From [Lactobacillus] timonensis (GTDB lineage: Bacteria > Bacillota > Bacilli > Lactobacillales > Lactobacillaceae): a DNA stretch of 64,000 nt. This document shows, one piece after another, positions 20,032 through 28,100 of this stretch. Location: assembly GCF_900240275.1 (NCBI RefSeq), contig NZ_LT964761.1:310298-374297 (forward strand), written 5' to 3'. The translations under genes and the position numbers were made by a program. The notes under the pieces are model-generated. The model was not told the origin of the DNA. It saw nothing but the letters and a program-made list of their open reading frames with translations, and ran no database searches. Positions within the stretch are counted from its first letter, which is position 1. Each line of letters begins with the position of its first letter.

Positions 20032-20173
20032 GTGAGTGGCAAGCTCGTCAACAGACTGGTGCCCAAGCGGTGTTTCAAGTAACCGCGGCTGCATAGGTGA
20101 ACGATTCAAATCAGCCTGCACGAATGCCAAACTCACGATCGAATTATTTTACTCCAAATTAATTTACTTGGAG
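20032..20173 (+). promoter_or_regulatory. Structured rpsD leader, candidate S4 autoregulatory element
   Basis: Arms GTGAGTGGC (20032-20040) and GCC-AA-ACTCAC (20126-20136) close a roughly 105-nt folded domain. Downstream, CTCCAA (20152-20157) can pair with TTGGAG (20168-20173), which would cover the rpsD Shine-Dalgarno. In Firmicutes S4 represses its own mRNA through a leader (established for Bacillus subtilis). The same role here is an inference. Confidence 0.6.
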
Positions 20174-20183
20174 GAACATTAAT

Positions 20184-20789
20184 ATGTCTCGTTATACTGG
20201 TCCAAGCTGGCGTGTATCTCGCCGCCTTGGTGTTTCACTTTCTGGTACTGGTAAGGAACTCGAACGTCGCCCATACGCACCTGGTGACCATGGCCGCGAC
20301 CGTCACGGTAAGATGTCTGAATACGGGATGCAACTGCGCGAAAAGCAAAAGCTGCGCATGATGTACGGGATGACCGAACGTCAATTTGCTAACCTATTCG
20401 TACGTGCCGGCAAGATTAAGGAAGGTACTCACGGTACTAACTTCATGATCCTGTTGGAACGTCGGCTGGACAACATGGTTTACCGTCTCGGCTTGGCTAC
20501 TACCCGTCGCCAGGCTCGTCAGCTGGTTAACCACGGCCACATCACTGTTGATGGCAAGCGCGTTGACATTCCATCATACGAAGTTAAGGTTGGCCAAGTG
20601 ATCTCTGTTCGCGACAAGTCCAAGAAGCTTGACGTTATTCTGAGTGCCGTTGACGCTGTTGTCAGCCGTCCATCATACGTTGAATTCGACAAGGACAAGC
20701 TGGAAGGTAAGCTGGTTCGTCTGCCAGAACGTGAAGACATGAACGCTGACATTGACGAAGCCCTTATCGTTGAATACTACAACAAGTAA
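20184..20789 (+). CDS. rpsD: 30S ribosomal protein S4
   Basis: The 201-residue primary-binding ribosomal protein nucleates assembly of the 16S 5' domain. It begins [16 protein letters not shown] and contains the S4 RNA-binding domain around residues 90-150 ([15 protein letters not shown]...[12 protein letters not shown]). It lacks the Cys zinc motif, as in the zinc-independent version. GGAGG lies 8 nt before the ATG. The gene is monocistronic with its own promoter, structured leader and terminator, as is common for rpsD in Firmicutes. Confidence 0.98.
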   Translation: MSRYTGPSWRVSRRLGVSLSGTGKELERRPYAPGDHGRDRHGKMSEYGMQLREKQKLRMMYGMTERQFANLFVRAGKIKEGTHGTNFMILLERRLDNMVYRLGLATTRRQARQLVNHGHITVDGKRVDIPSYEVKVGQVISVRDKSKKLDVILSAVDAVVSRPSYVEFDKDKLEGKLVRLPEREDMNADIDEALIVEYYNK

Positions 20790-20821
20790 TCTTTACCGAT
20801 TACCTGGCTTTGTTCAAGAAA

Positions 20822-20850
20822 AGCATCCGGAATTTCCGGGTGCTTTTTTA
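20822..20850 (+). terminator. rpsD terminator
   Basis: The stem AGCATCCGG / CCGGGTGCT (one wobble) with a 5-nt loop is followed by seven T-rich bases. It lies about 33 nt after the rpsD stop. Confidence 0.85.
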
Positions 20851-20881
20851 TTGTGCCATCAATCCGATAATGGTCGTGTGC

Positions 20882-20887
20882 TATACT
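20882..20887 (+). promoter_or_regulatory. Extended -10 of the nitroreductase gene
   Basis: TGCTATACT carries a TG-extended -10 hexamer (TATACT) 25 nt before the start codon. A good -35 is not obvious, as is typical for extended -10 promoters. Confidence 0.5.
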
Positions 20888-20911
20888 TACTTTTAGAAAG
20901 GAAATGATTGA

Positions 20912-21574
20912 ATGAACACGAAACAACAACGCCAAGCCATCATTGAAACGGCTCACCGGCGGTACGCTACCAAGAAGTATGACCCAAGTAAGCACATTAG
21001 CCCGGCCGACTGGCGGACGATCCTTGAAGTTGGCCGTCTCTCGCCCAGTTCGTTTGGCTATGAACCATGGCAGTTTGTTTTAATTGACAGCGATAAAGTC
21101 AAGCAAGACATTAAGCCCTTCTCCTGGGGTGCGGTCAACAGCATTAACGGGGCCGATAAGCTCCTATTAATCCTTGCCCGGACCGATGTTGCTTACGATA
21201 GCGATTATGTTGCCCGCCTGGTCCGCGATATCAAGGGCCACCTCTACAGCAAGCTGAGTCCCGTTTCCCAGAGTTTCAAGCACTTTCAGGAAAACGACCT
21301 TCACTTAGCTAGCCCACGGGCACGGTTCGACTGGGCCGCAAAACAATGCTACATTGCGATGGCTAACATGATGACGGCCGCCGCCGAACTCGGCATTGAC
21401 TCCTGCCCAATTGAAGGGTTCAACTACCGGAAGATGAACCAGTACTTGAAAGAACACCACCTGGTGGATACTAAACATTGGCACGCTGCGGTAATGGTCA
21501 GCTTCGGCTACCGTGACCAGCCAATCACGCCCAAGGTTCGCCAACCATTAGCTGATATTTACCGGAAGATTTAG
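20912..21574 (+). CDS. NAD(P)H-dependent nitroreductase family protein
   Basis: The 220-residue FMN flavoprotein of the nitroreductase superfamily has RRYATKKYDPSKHIS near the N-terminus (FMN phosphate contacts). It also has EVGRLSPSSFGYEPWQFV (flavin-binding loop) and the helical WAAKQCYIAMANMMTAAAELGIDSCPIEGF segment typical of the NfsB/dihydropteridine reductase group. Such enzymes reduce quinones, nitro compounds or flavins using NAD(P)H. The natural substrate is not readable from sequence. AAAGGA precedes the ATG by 9 nt. It has an extended -10 promoter, so it is probably transcribed alone or together with the following YueI-like gene. Confidence 0.88.
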   Translation: MNTKQQRQAIIETAHRRYATKKYDPSKHISPADWRTILEVGRLSPSSFGYEPWQFVLIDSDKVKQDIKPFSWGAVNSINGADKLLLILARTDVAYDSDYVARLVRDIKGHLYSKLSPVSQSFKHFQENDLHLASPRARFDWAAKQCYIAMANMMTAAAELGIDSCPIEGFNYRKMNQYLKEHHLVDTKHWHAAVMVSFGYRDQPITPKVRQPLADIYRKI

Positions 21575-21658
21575 CCTTAATTGTGCTGGCCGCGGTTATT
21601 TTGTGAAGCCGCCGCCAGCAATGTTACAATATGCTGGTAATAAAACGGAGGCGATCGT

Positions 21659-22123
21659 GTGGCTGAAGAACATGAAGATCAAACCGAACAACGACTCAAG
21701 GACAGTATGAATGGTCCGCGGGCCCTCAAACCCGATGAACAGCACCACTACCTGGGTACCTTTCGCGAACGGGTTTACCTCACCATCAGCGTTGGTCAGG
21801 CCCGCCAGCATGACTGGACATTAACGGTGCAGAGCGTAATGGAACACCACCCGCAGGCCCAGTTAATCATCAACGGCAACCTGCCAAGCAAACTTACCCA
21901 TCCCTACCAGCTGGTGGCAATTAAGGCCAGTGATCGTTTTACGATTAAAACCGACCCCTTCTACCACACCCGGCCAACGGATCTGGCAATCGTCATTGCC
22001 AATGACCACGCGGTCTACCAGTCGCCGGTTGACGTTGAAAAGGTTGCCGCCAATGATCACCAAGCGCCACGCAGCCAAGCTGATCGCCAGTCGACAACTG
22101 GCTGGCAGCACCTGTTTCACTAA
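21659..22123 (+). CDS. YueI/DUF1694-like protein
   Basis: This soluble protein of 154 residues starts at GTG with an ACGGAGG site. The central part (RERVYLTISVGQA, then HHPQAQLIINGNLPSKL and PYQLVAIKASDRFTIK) matches the pattern of DUF1694/YueI proteins, whose biochemical role is unknown. The C-terminus is polar and probably disordered. It is 20 nt upstream of rarA in the same direction, so the two are likely cotranscribed, an arrangement known in other lactobacilli (memory, not verified). Confidence 0.7.
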   Translation: MAEEHEDQTEQRLKDSMNGPRALKPDEQHHYLGTFRERVYLTISVGQARQHDWTLTVQSVMEHHPQAQLIINGNLPSKLTHPYQLVAIKASDRFTIKTDPFYHTRPTDLAIVIANDHAVYQSPVDVEKVAANDHQAPRSQADRQSTTGWQHLFH

Positions 22124-22143
22124 GCAAGAAAGGAAGTTTTACC

Positions 22144-23433
22144 GTGCAAGAACCGCTTGCCTACCGGATGCGGCCACGAACCATCGACGAAGTTGTTGGT
22201 CAGCGTCACCTGGTGGCACCAGGAAAAATCATCAACCGGATGGTCAAAGCCAAAATGCTCTCCTCGATGATTCTCTATGGACCACCGGGTACTGGCAAGA
22301 CCAGTATTGCTAGCGCGATTGCCGGCTCAACGAAGTATGCCTTCCGAAAGCTCAACGCTGCTACCGATACCAAGAAGGACCTGGAAGCCGTCGTTGCCGA
22401 AGCGCGGATGAGCGGAACGGTGATCTTGATGCTCGACGAAATCCACCGCCTGGATAAGTCAAAGCAGGACTTTCTCTTGCCCCACCTGGAGAGCGGGCGG
22501 GTGATCATGATTGGGGCCACCACGGAAAACCCTTATATCTCCATCAACCCCGCTATCCGCAGCCGGGTGCAAATCTTCCCGGTCCACCCGCTAACTCCGG
22601 CGGATATCAAAGTGGCCGTCCAGCGGGCAGTGACCGATAAGACCCGCGGGTTGGGCAAGATGCCAATTGAGCTGACCGATGAAGCGCTGCAACTCCTTTG
22701 TACCGCCACCAACGGCGACCTGCGTTCCGCGTTGAACGGCCTGGAACTAGCAGCCCGGTCTACCGATCCGGATAACCAGGGCCAGATCCATTTGACCTTG
22801 CCGGTAATGGAAGAAAGTATTCAAAAAAAGGCCATTGCCGCCGACCGCAATGGTGACGCCCACTACGACGTCATCTCGGCCTTTCAAAAGTCAATCCGTG
22901 GTTCTGATACCGATGCGGCCCTCCACTATCTGGGCCGGTTGGTAGAAGCCGGTGACCTGCCAATCATCGCCCGACGATTGATGGTGATTGCCTACGAAGA
23001 CATCGGGATGGCCAACCCCCCGGCAGCCCAGCGTGCGGTCACCGCGGTCCAGGCAGCCGAGCGGCTTGGTTTTCCGGAAGCGCGCATCCCGCTAGCTGAC
23101 GCGGTAATCGAATTGTGCCTGTCACCGAAGTCCAACTCCGGCATTACCGCCATCGACAAAGCCATCACCCAGATCCACCGCGGCGGTACCGGCGAGGTCC
23201 CAGCCGACCTCAAAGACGCCCACTACCAGGGAGCGGCCAAGCTGGGCCACGGCAAAAACTACCGCTACCCTCACGACTTTCCTCAAGACTGGGTTGCCCA
23301 GCAGTACCTGCCGGATAAGATCAAAAACGCCCAGTATTTCAATCCGAAGGGCAACGGCAACTTTGAGGCGGCCTTCAAAGACCAGTACTGGAAACTCAAA
23401 CGGGCCCAGGAACGTGGCCTGAACAAACTGTAG
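22144..23433 (+). CDS. rarA: Replication-associated recombination protein A (RarA/MgsA ATPase)
   Basis: The 429-residue AAA+ ATPase acts at stalled replication forks. The Walker A GPPGTGKTS is near residue 49, Walker B MLDEIHRLDK around 100, and sensor TTENPYISIN around 125. The C-terminal half with MVIAYEDIGMANPPA and the conserved HYQGAAKLGHGKNYRYPHDF is the tetramerisation domain of RarA/WRNIP1. GTG start with GAAAGGAAG upstream. The 6S RNA candidate follows directly, the same neighbourhood as bsrA near yrvN in Bacillus subtilis. Confidence 0.96.
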   Translation: MQEPLAYRMRPRTIDEVVGQRHLVAPGKIINRMVKAKMLSSMILYGPPGTGKTSIASAIAGSTKYAFRKLNAATDTKKDLEAVVAEARMSGTVILMLDEIHRLDKSKQDFLLPHLESGRVIMIGATTENPYISINPAIRSRVQIFPVHPLTPADIKVAVQRAVTDKTRGLGKMPIELTDEALQLLCTATNGDLRSALNGLELAARSTDPDNQGQIHLTLPVMEESIQKKAIAADRNGDAHYDVISAFQKSIRGSDTDAALHYLGRLVEAGDLPIIARRLMVIAYEDIGMANPPAAQRAVTAVQAAERLGFPEARIPLADAVIELCLSPKSNSGITAIDKAITQIHRGGTGEVPADLKDAHYQGAAKLGHGKNYRYPHDFPQDWVAQQYLPDKIKNAQYFNPKGNGNFEAAFKDQYWKLKRAQERGLNKL

Positions 23434-23464
23434 CCTCGTTGCAAACTTGGAGATGTCGCTTTGA

Positions 23465-23493
23465 TTGCGTTTTCAGAGTGAGCATGCTACCAT
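23465..23493 (+). promoter_or_regulatory. 6S RNA promoter
   Basis: TTGCGT (23465-23470) and TACCAT (23488-23493), preceded by TG (extended -10), are spaced 17 bp apart. Transcription would start near 23500. Confidence 0.6.
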
Positions 23494-23499
23494 ACAGGT

Positions 23500-23720
23500 A
23501 GACATTCTGTTGTGTACGCCTTGTCTAAACGCAGGTTTGCCTTACAGTCTTATAATATTGGGGCAGCGGTATCGTCTCGCGGACAACATGCCTTTTCACT
23601 TGGTAGTTGGAAACTTGGCGGCCAAGTCCCACCTGTTTTACACACAGGTCAACACTGAATGACAATTAACGGCACGAACGGAGTTCTCCCCGGTGGCTTT
23701 TAAACCACCGGGGTCTTTTT
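23500..23720 (+). ncRNA. ssrS: 6S RNA candidate with terminator
   Basis: A roughly 220-nt gap after rarA lacks a reading frame but is strongly structured. The 5' segment CATTCTGTTG (from 23503) pairs with CAACACTGAATG (to 23661) as a terminal stem, and the middle contains an A/T-rich open region like the promoter-mimicking bubble of 6S RNA. It ends in a strong terminator, with a perfect 9-bp stem CCCCGGTGG / CCACCGGGG (23688-23696, 23705-23713) plus T-run. 6S RNA binds vegetative RNA polymerase holoenzyme in stationary phase. Synteny with rarA supports the call, but no covariance search was possible. Confidence 0.72.
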
Positions 23721-23819
23721 TGCCCTAATGGCCCTAAAAATAGTCGATCAAGGACCTTTACCAATTGGTTAAACCTGGTGTATGATAATAGTAGAAATAG
23801 TTGAGAGGGGGTTATTGAT

Positions 23820-24323
23820 GTGGCACAACAATACAAACACATCCTGGTTCCAATTGATGGATCCCAGGAAGCGGAATTGGCATTTAAGAAGGCTGTTGCC
23901 GTTGCCAAACGTAACGGTGATGATACCGAATTAAGGCTGCTTCACGTTGTCGACACGCGCGCATTCCAGAACATTTCCAGTTTTGACAGTTCCATGGTAG
24001 AACAAGTTACCGAAACTGCGAAGAAGACGCTGGATGAATACGTGGACTTCGCTAAGAAGCAAGGGTTAACCAACGTTTCCTACACCATTGAATATGGTGC
24101 GCCAAAGACCATCATTGCTAGAGACGTCCCGCAAAAGATGCATGCCGACCTGATTATGATTGGTGCAACGGGGCTTAACGCCGTGGAACGGATTCTGATT
24201 GGTTCAGTTACTGAATTTGTTACCCGGACAGCCATTTGTGATGTTCTGGTGGTTCGGACGGACCTGGACAACCAGCCAATCCCCGTTAAAAACGGTCGGA
24301 AGAAGACTCACCACCGTAAATAA
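23820..24323 (+). CDS. Universal stress protein, UspA family
   Basis: The 167-residue cytoplasmic protein of the Usp fold shows the N-terminal HILVPIDGSQEAELAFKKAV strand-helix and the C-terminal ATP-binding pattern G-2x-G-9x-G-S (GATGLNAVERILIGSVTEFV). It is therefore likely an ATP-binding Usp. Start is a GTG in GAGGGGGTTATTGATGTG; the overlapping ATG is in another frame. A possible -10 TATGAT lies upstream, and a terminator follows at 24345. It is a single-gene unit. The cellular role of individual Usp proteins is unclear. Confidence 0.92.
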   Translation: MAQQYKHILVPIDGSQEAELAFKKAVAVAKRNGDDTELRLLHVVDTRAFQNISSFDSSMVEQVTETAKKTLDEYVDFAKKQGLTNVSYTIEYGAPKTIIARDVPQKMHADLIMIGATGLNAVERILIGSVTEFVTRTAICDVLVVRTDLDNQPIPVKNGRKKTHHRK

Positions 24324-24344
24324 ACATCACCAATAACACGAAAC

Positions 24345-24370
24345 AGCCCGCAATGACGCGGGCTTTTCTT
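24345..24370 (+). terminator. usp terminator
   Basis: A 7-bp GC stem (AGCCCGC / GCGGGCT) is followed by TTTTCTTTTT. Confidence 0.8.
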
Positions 24371-24421
24371 TTTGCTGACAGTTGCTTACAATATCATTAT
24401 TGACTTTTCAGGAGGACCCTC

Positions 24422-25906
24422 ATGGCTTACCAAACGAATAACCAGCAACAGGACTTTCGCTTCACCGTCCAACTAGCCTTTCCGAGCGGTTTTAATGATC
24501 AGCAGCTGACCGCGGATGCCAGCAACTAGCTCACTGCTGCCGTTCCTGAAGCAGGCTACCATTCGCACGGGATTAGTCTCGCCTACACCGGCTGGCGGCA
24601 CCCCACGGCGGGTAGCAACTACCTATTCAATAACGAAGACCGGCTGACCTTTGTCCACAATGACCAGCAAAACTGCTTAATTCTCTGGGGAACTCGCCGG
24701 TCAACCGCCAGTCTACACGCCGCCAATGTCCTGGGGCTCGGCAGTAACTTCCGTCTTGAACTGGAAAAAGCGCTCCTCTTTTACGCCACCCGGATTTACC
24801 ACGGCAGCTTTGTCATTGCCGGGATTGACTACCAGACGCCAGTTAACCAATCACTGGCCGGCAACTTCCAGCAACAGGAAACGATCAGCCAGGGCCAGCT
24901 TAACCAGCCATTCGCCCACCGCGACCACCAACTGCAGTTAGCAGACGGTGTTCCCAACGAACGGGACCTCTTTGCCACCACTGACCGCTTCCAGCAACCG
25001 CTGCTGGTTGCCCTGAAAAAATTCGTCGGTGCCACCAGTAATGACAACCGTCACCGGTTTGATTCTTCCTGGCGGTGCTTAAACACTATTTATTCGACCA
25101 TCTTCCAACGGCCGATGACCGCGGAAAATCGGGGCGACAACGACGCCCAAACGCTGCAATACTTAGCAGAGAAAGTCTTCAGCCAATCAGCTGCCTTTGA
25201 TCAGCCAAACCAGCTCGCGACTGACTTCGTGTTAAACCTGCCGCCACGACGAGTTATCAAACTGGTCAGTGATGCCGCGCGGACGGAGGCCCGCTTTGTG
25301 GACGCCCACAAAGAGCGGTTCGCCTATCCAGAAGTGGAAAAATTCAATTATACCTGGATGCAGCTGAACTTCATCGTCCCCTTCTTCCAGATGCTTAACG
25401 AAGATCACGATGTTAACGATGATTTATTGCCGCTTTTCATGCACTTTGGCCAGCTGACCTTCCATCAAAAGCGCAACGGCGAGGTGGTCACTTACCCGCG
25501 GGCTTCCAGTCTCAATCAGGACCACATTAACGCCATCAGAAAGCTGGCCGCCACGGGCGACGAGGAAGGTGAACAAACAATGTATAAACGCTACTGCAGC
25601 GCCATCAACGGCTTGCTCAACACCGTTAACGCCTATCACCGCCACCTTAATCATCCTTGCCCAGCATCCCCTAACGCAACCATGGCATTGCGGATCTTCT
25701 TTAACTACGTCCGCGTTCTTCGCAATAACTACTTTCACGGCGGTTATAGTGCCGAAGATTTTCTCTTCACTGACACAAGCAACCAGCAGGAAATCGCCGC
25801 CATCGCTGATATTTTAACCGCATATAACCGGGTCCTCCTTAATCTCTATGCTGGCCAGCTCTCCCCAAGTCCGCGCGACCGTTCAGTTGACAGTCTGACC
25901 TGGTAA
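24422..25906 (+). pseudogene. HEPN-like protein gene interrupted by one in-frame TAG
   Basis: An ATG at 24422, with an AGGAGG site, opens a 494-codon frame that is continuous to 25906 except for a TAG at codon 36 (24527-24529). Codon use and protein-like character continue unchanged on both sides, so this is one gene with a nonsense codon. The C-terminal 80 residues contain RVLRNNYFHGG, an R-x4-H motif of HEPN ribonuclease-type domains, followed by the usual C-terminal helix. I do not recognise the N-terminal 300 residues. Without read-through or an internal start only the downstream part (for example from Met at 25115, 263 residues with the HEPN motif) could be made. HEPN proteins often act in RNA cleavage, toxin-antitoxin or defence systems, but that role here is only suggested. 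Confidence 0.7.
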
Positions 25907-25916
25907 AACAGAAAAA

Positions 25917-25955
25917 CCACTAGCACTGTAGAAAAACAGTGCCAGTGGATTTTTT
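25917..25955. terminator. Bidirectional terminator between convergent genes
   Basis: A 13-bp stem (CCACTAGCACTGT / ACAGTGCCAGTGG, one mismatch) has T-rich sequence on both sides and separates the HEPN-like gene from the primase-like gene. Confidence 0.8.
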
Positions 25956-25956
25956 G

Positions 25957-27111
25957 TTAGAATGGTAGTTCATCTTCATCAATGTCGAACATGGTGTCCA
26001 CACTCATTTGGTCGTCCGCCATCGTCGATGTCTGCTTCCCAATGCCCGGCGTGGTATCAATCAGGTGCTGGGCAGCTCCGGCCTCGCGACTCTGATCGAA
26101 GGCATCCAGCAGTTGCTGGTAGGTCAGTACTTGCGGGCCAGCCACTGCGGTTGCGTTTTGCTGGATCAAGTTACCAGCAGCGGCAGCCGCCTGGTCAAAG
26201 TTAATCTTTACCTGGCAACACTGCTTATCGACCAACAGCGTTACTTGGTCATCATCACCATCATAATCTGCGTAGAACTTAGCGGCCATGATCAAACCGG
26301 CATCGCTGTTGTCAACACAGAGGCGGATTGCTTGTGGAATCCCCCAATCCTTGATGTAGTTAACGATGGCGGGCAGGCGGGTTCCCGAACCGCCAACTGA
26401 CAGGAAACGGTAGGCCCCAGTGGCGTTGCTCTTGTCCAACAAGCGGTAATAAGCCAGTGCCCGCAACGGGTCTTCAAAGACCAGCAGGGTGTAGTCAGCA
26501 CCTTCCTGGTAATGGTAGCCAAAATTGAAACCATAGTAGTGCTTTGAATCCTTGCTAGTCCGGGTTGTTAACCGGTCATCTTGTTCGATCAGCTGACTGG
26601 CACCAACGATCCTGTGCTGGTGGTCTCGCCACAGCATGATCCCTTCGCCGTTAGCCAGCTGGCGAAGCATGTCGAGGTCGAACAACCGGTTAACCAGTGC
26701 AGACGAAAAGTGACAATAATCCGCCAGGAGCTTGGTCACCTGCTGGTGATAGCCCGAGTCTGGCCACCGTCGTTCATCGAAGGATGCCTCATCTTTGACC
26801 GTCCAGTCACCCTGCGGACCCGCATCGTTACCCAGCGTTGCGAGAACTTCATCGACGAAGTGCCCCTTGGGAATGCCCATGTACTCGGTAATAAACCGGA
26901 AAAGGTTCCCCGAGAGCCCCCGTGAATTCCAGAAGAAGGTATCAGTCCGGTAATGGCTGGTTCCGGCAGCGACGATCACCAGCGAATCGTGATCGCTTAA
27001 ATGGTAGTAGCCTTTTTGGCCGGTGGATTCAAAGGGAATATTCTTGGCTTTTAGGTAATCGAGAATCGACGCGTAACACAAGCGTTTAAACTTTGCGGAA
27101 TCAACTTGCAT
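25957..27111 (-). CDS. DUF3991/Toprim primase-like protein
   Basis: This protein of 384 residues shows an N-terminal zone (about 1-115) with FFWNSRGLSGNLFRFITEYMGIP, which matches the DUF3991 domain. A Toprim-like region follows (LLVFEDPLRALAYYRLL, the acidic E at about 230, then CVDNSDAGLIMAAKFYADYDGDD near 300). These DnaG-like pairs are common in plasmid, ICE and phage-associated primase/relaxase-accessory proteins. The longer frame to 27516 has no ribosome site before it, while GAAGGAGG lies 8 nt before the ATG at 27111. The C-terminus is polar and acidic. A chromosomal copy between usp and a regulator hints at an accessory insertion. Convergent with the HEPN-like gene. Confidence 0.78.
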   Translation of the reverse strand: MQVDSAKFKRLCYASILDYLKAKNIPFESTGQKGYYHLSDHDSLVIVAAGTSHYRTDTFFWNSRGLSGNLFRFITEYMGIPKGHFVDEVLATLGNDAGPQGDWTVKDEASFDERRWPDSGYHQQVTKLLADYCHFSSALVNRLFDLDMLRQLANGEGIMLWRDHQHRIVGASQLIEQDDRLTTRTSKDSKHYYGFNFGYHYQEGADYTLLVFEDPLRALAYYRLLDKSNATGAYRFLSVGGSGTRLPAIVNYIKDWGIPQAIRLCVDNSDAGLIMAAKFYADYDGDDDQVTLLVDKQCCQVKINFDQAAAAAGNLIQQNATAVAGPQVLTYQQLLDAFDQSREAGAAQHLIDTTPGIGKQTSTMADDQMSVDTMFDIDEDELPF

Positions 27112-27189
27112 GATGGTGCCTCCTTCATTCTTGTCCGTCGCAACGGAATACAACATCATACCCCTCTTAATAGCAGTCGTCAAGACACG

Positions 27190-27213
27190 AAAAAAGCGGC
27201 GTAACGCCGCCTT
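27190..27213 (-). terminator. Terminator of the XRE-TPR regulator gene
   Basis: The stem GCGGCG / CGCCGC (27196-27201, 27205-27210) is followed on the minus strand by six T, 17 nt after the regulator stop. Confidence 0.8.
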
Positions 27214-27226
27214 TCTTCTTTTTGGG

Positions 27227-28066
27227 TTACATTGCGGCCAGTTGCTGGTCCAACCGTTTGGTCCGGTCATCATTTTGCATGATGATGGACAGGCTATCCG
27301 CAATTTGTAAGTCCTGCTTAGCCTGAGTATTGTCATGCATCCCCAACTCGGCGTTCCCCCGCATTTCGTAGAGGTCGTCGAGTAAAAAGAGTGATGAATC
27401 AGCCTGGTCGGTCCGGATCCCGCGGTTAACCGTCTGCAGGGCTGCCTTGTATTGGCCAAGGCGCAGGTACAGCGAAGTGATGTCGTGGTAAAGAATGACC
27501 CATTGCTGTGTACCACCGATCAGCTGCTTGTCGTCGATCAAGTTGACTGCCCGCATGGTAAAGCGCTGTGCTCGTTCCTTATTACCCCGCTTTTCGTAAG
27601 CTAAGGCCATCCCGACCGTTGTCATTGCCAGGTAAATATTGGCACTAGTGGTCGAAAATTGGGTTAATACCAGCTCAAAGTTGAAGATCGCCTCGTCAAC
27701 CTGGTCACTCGCCACTTGGATGCGGCCCAGAAGGTAGTAGTACAGCTGCTTATCAACGTCGGTGCTCAGTTGCTTGACTTTGATCTTCTTTAATTCCTTA
27801 CGAGCGGCTTCGTATTCGTCATGAACCAGCAGGATGCTAGTTTCATCAAAGATGCTCGTCAGCGATACATCATCGCTCTTGATAATTTGGTCAGTCTTAA
27901 TGTCTAAGCGGGCACAGATGGCCGTCAAGATGTTCATCTTGGGAATCCGGTTCTGCTTTTCCATCAAACTAATCGTTGCCTGGGTACAAATCCCCTCCGC
28001 AAGGGCTGTTTGTGACAGGCCCCGCTTACGGCGGATTTTTCGTAGTTCTTCACCCCGTAATTGCAT
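27227..28066 (-). CDS. XRE-family regulator with TPR-type repeats
   Basis: The 279-residue transcription factor has an N-terminal helix-turn-helix (about residues 3-60: LRKIRRKRGLSQTALAEGICTQATISLMEK), followed by helical repeats to about 270. This is the Rgg/PlcR/ComR-like architecture in which the repeat part often binds a secreted peptide. No small pheromone gene is evident beside it, so the ligand and targets are unknown. The start ATG follows AAAGAAGG. A terminator follows. Its upstream neighbour on the same strand is the membrane GDPD gene, separated by 34 nt, so co-transcription is possible. Confidence 0.82.
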   Translation of the reverse strand: MQLRGEELRKIRRKRGLSQTALAEGICTQATISLMEKQNRIPKMNILTAICARLDIKTDQIIKSDDVSLTSIFDETSILLVHDEYEAARKELKKIKVKQLSTDVDKQLYYYLLGRIQVASDQVDEAIFNFELVLTQFSTTSANIYLAMTTVGMALAYEKRGNKERAQRFTMRAVNLIDDKQLIGGTQQWVILYHDITSLYLRLGQYKAALQTVNRGIRTDQADSSLFLLDDLYEMRGNAELGMHDNTQAKQDLQIADSLSIIMQNDDRTKRLDQQLAAM

Positions 28067-28100
28067 GCTATTACCTTCTTTGTTGAAATAGATTATAAAT

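Noticed and set aside
20182-20193. A leader peptide controlling rpsD
   Set aside because: No short ATG frame with a ribosome site precedes rpsD; the RNA structure alone explains the leader.
24527-24529. Genome-wide reassignment of TAG to an amino acid, to explain the in-frame TAGs
   Set aside because: Several intact genes here end in TAG (nitroreductase, rarA, gatD), and prfA (RF1) is present, so TAG is a normal stop. The interrupted frames are better read as pseudogenes or special cases.
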